This document shows, one piece after another, positions 5,174 through 5,245 of a stretch of DNA of 5,245 nt. The number at the start of each line of letters is the position of its first letter. Within the stretch, counting starts at the first letter, position 1. This stretch comes from Bacillota bacterium (GTDB lineage: Bacteria; Bacillota; Clostridia; Peptostreptococcales; Anaerovoracaceae): the NCBI GenBank assembly GCA_022706625.1, contig JAKJCD010000128.1, forward strand, positions 1 to 5,245, given 5' to 3'. The notes under the pieces were generated by a model. The model searched no databases and had not been told where the DNA came from. It worked only from the letters and a program-made list of their open reading frames with translations. A program made the translations under genes and the position numbers.

Positions 5174-5195
5174 CAGGGAAGCGGGGATCTTTGCA

Positions 5196-5245
5196 ATGGC
5201 GGTAAAAGTTGAAATCTGCGGCGTTAACACATCGAAATTGCCCGT
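5196..5245 (+). CDS. sigG: Forespore sigma factor SigG, N-terminal 16 codons (truncated by window edge)
   Basis: The last 50 bases encode MAVKVEICGVNTSKLP, which closely matches the B. subtilis SigG start MSRNKVEICGVDTSKLP. This motif is characteristic of SigG, the late forespore sigma factor. It follows sigE after 101 bases, the conserved spoIIGA-sigE-sigG order. The SD is weak: GGGG (5183-5186) is 9 bases before the ATG, and a better SD-like AAAGGGGGG (5161-5169) is too distant. The frame is open back to a GTG at 5121, but that would add 25 residues not seen in the family. Identification rests on a short but diagnostic peptide plus context. Confidence 0.88.
   Translation, partial: MAVKVEICGVNTSKLP

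Noticed and set aside
5121..5195. SigG start at GTG 5121
   Set aside because: It would give 25 extra residues absent from the family; the diagnostic KVEICGV peptide starts right after ATG 5196.
1..5245. CRISPR arrays, tRNA or rRNA genes, insertion sequences, attachment sites
   Set aside because: Scanned by eye on both strands; no repeat-spacer pattern, cloverleaf, transposase or terminal inverted repeats seen.

Overview
The window reads as chromosomal DNA of an endospore-forming Firmicute, most likely class Clostridia. The support is a spoIIGA-sigE-sigG sporulation cluster, purine-rich Shine-Dalgarno (SD) sequences (AGGAGG), a Bacillus/Clostridium-type infC-rpmI-rplT operon with a long 5' leader, and a Gram-positive exopolysaccharide phosphoregulatory module. 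All genes are on the + strand. I cannot name a genus from sequence alone.

Region 1 (1-2068) is the end of an exopolysaccharide/capsule regulatory operon in the order modulator-kinase-phosphatase, as in ywqCDE or capABC: a Wzz/CpsC-type membrane modulator (5' end outside the window), a CpsD-type BY-kinase with a tyrosine-rich tail, and a CpsB-type PHP-fold tyrosine phosphatase. The genes overlap by 14 bases at each junction. No polysaccharide glycosyltransferase genes lie in the window.

Region 2 (2069-2294) is non-coding. It has a strong SigA-type promoter preceded by an A-tract, then a structured leader of about 150 nt. The leader contains a conditional terminator and an upstream segment complementary to the terminator's 5' arm. 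This is the expected layout of an L20-type autogenous attenuation leader.

Region 3 (2295-3414) is the translation operon infC (IF-3, starting at the rare codon ATT), rpmI (L35) and rplT (L20).

Region 4 (3415-3494) is the most interesting stretch. The terminator hairpin after rplT, a SigA -10 box with an upstream -35-like element at an unusually long 21-bp spacing, and the spoIIGA SD are folded into about 60 bp. Read-through RNA from the ribosomal operon would hide the spoIIGA SD in the hairpin. RNA initiated at the local promoter should start inside the loop, lack the 5' arm and leave the SD free.

Region 5 (3495-5245) is the mother-cell/forespore sigma cluster: spoIIGA (pro-SigE protease), sigE (with a pro-sequence and an extra segment of about 12 residues before region 2), and the first 16 codons of sigG. 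The classical upstream neighbour of this cluster, ftsZ, is absent, and rplT occupies its place.
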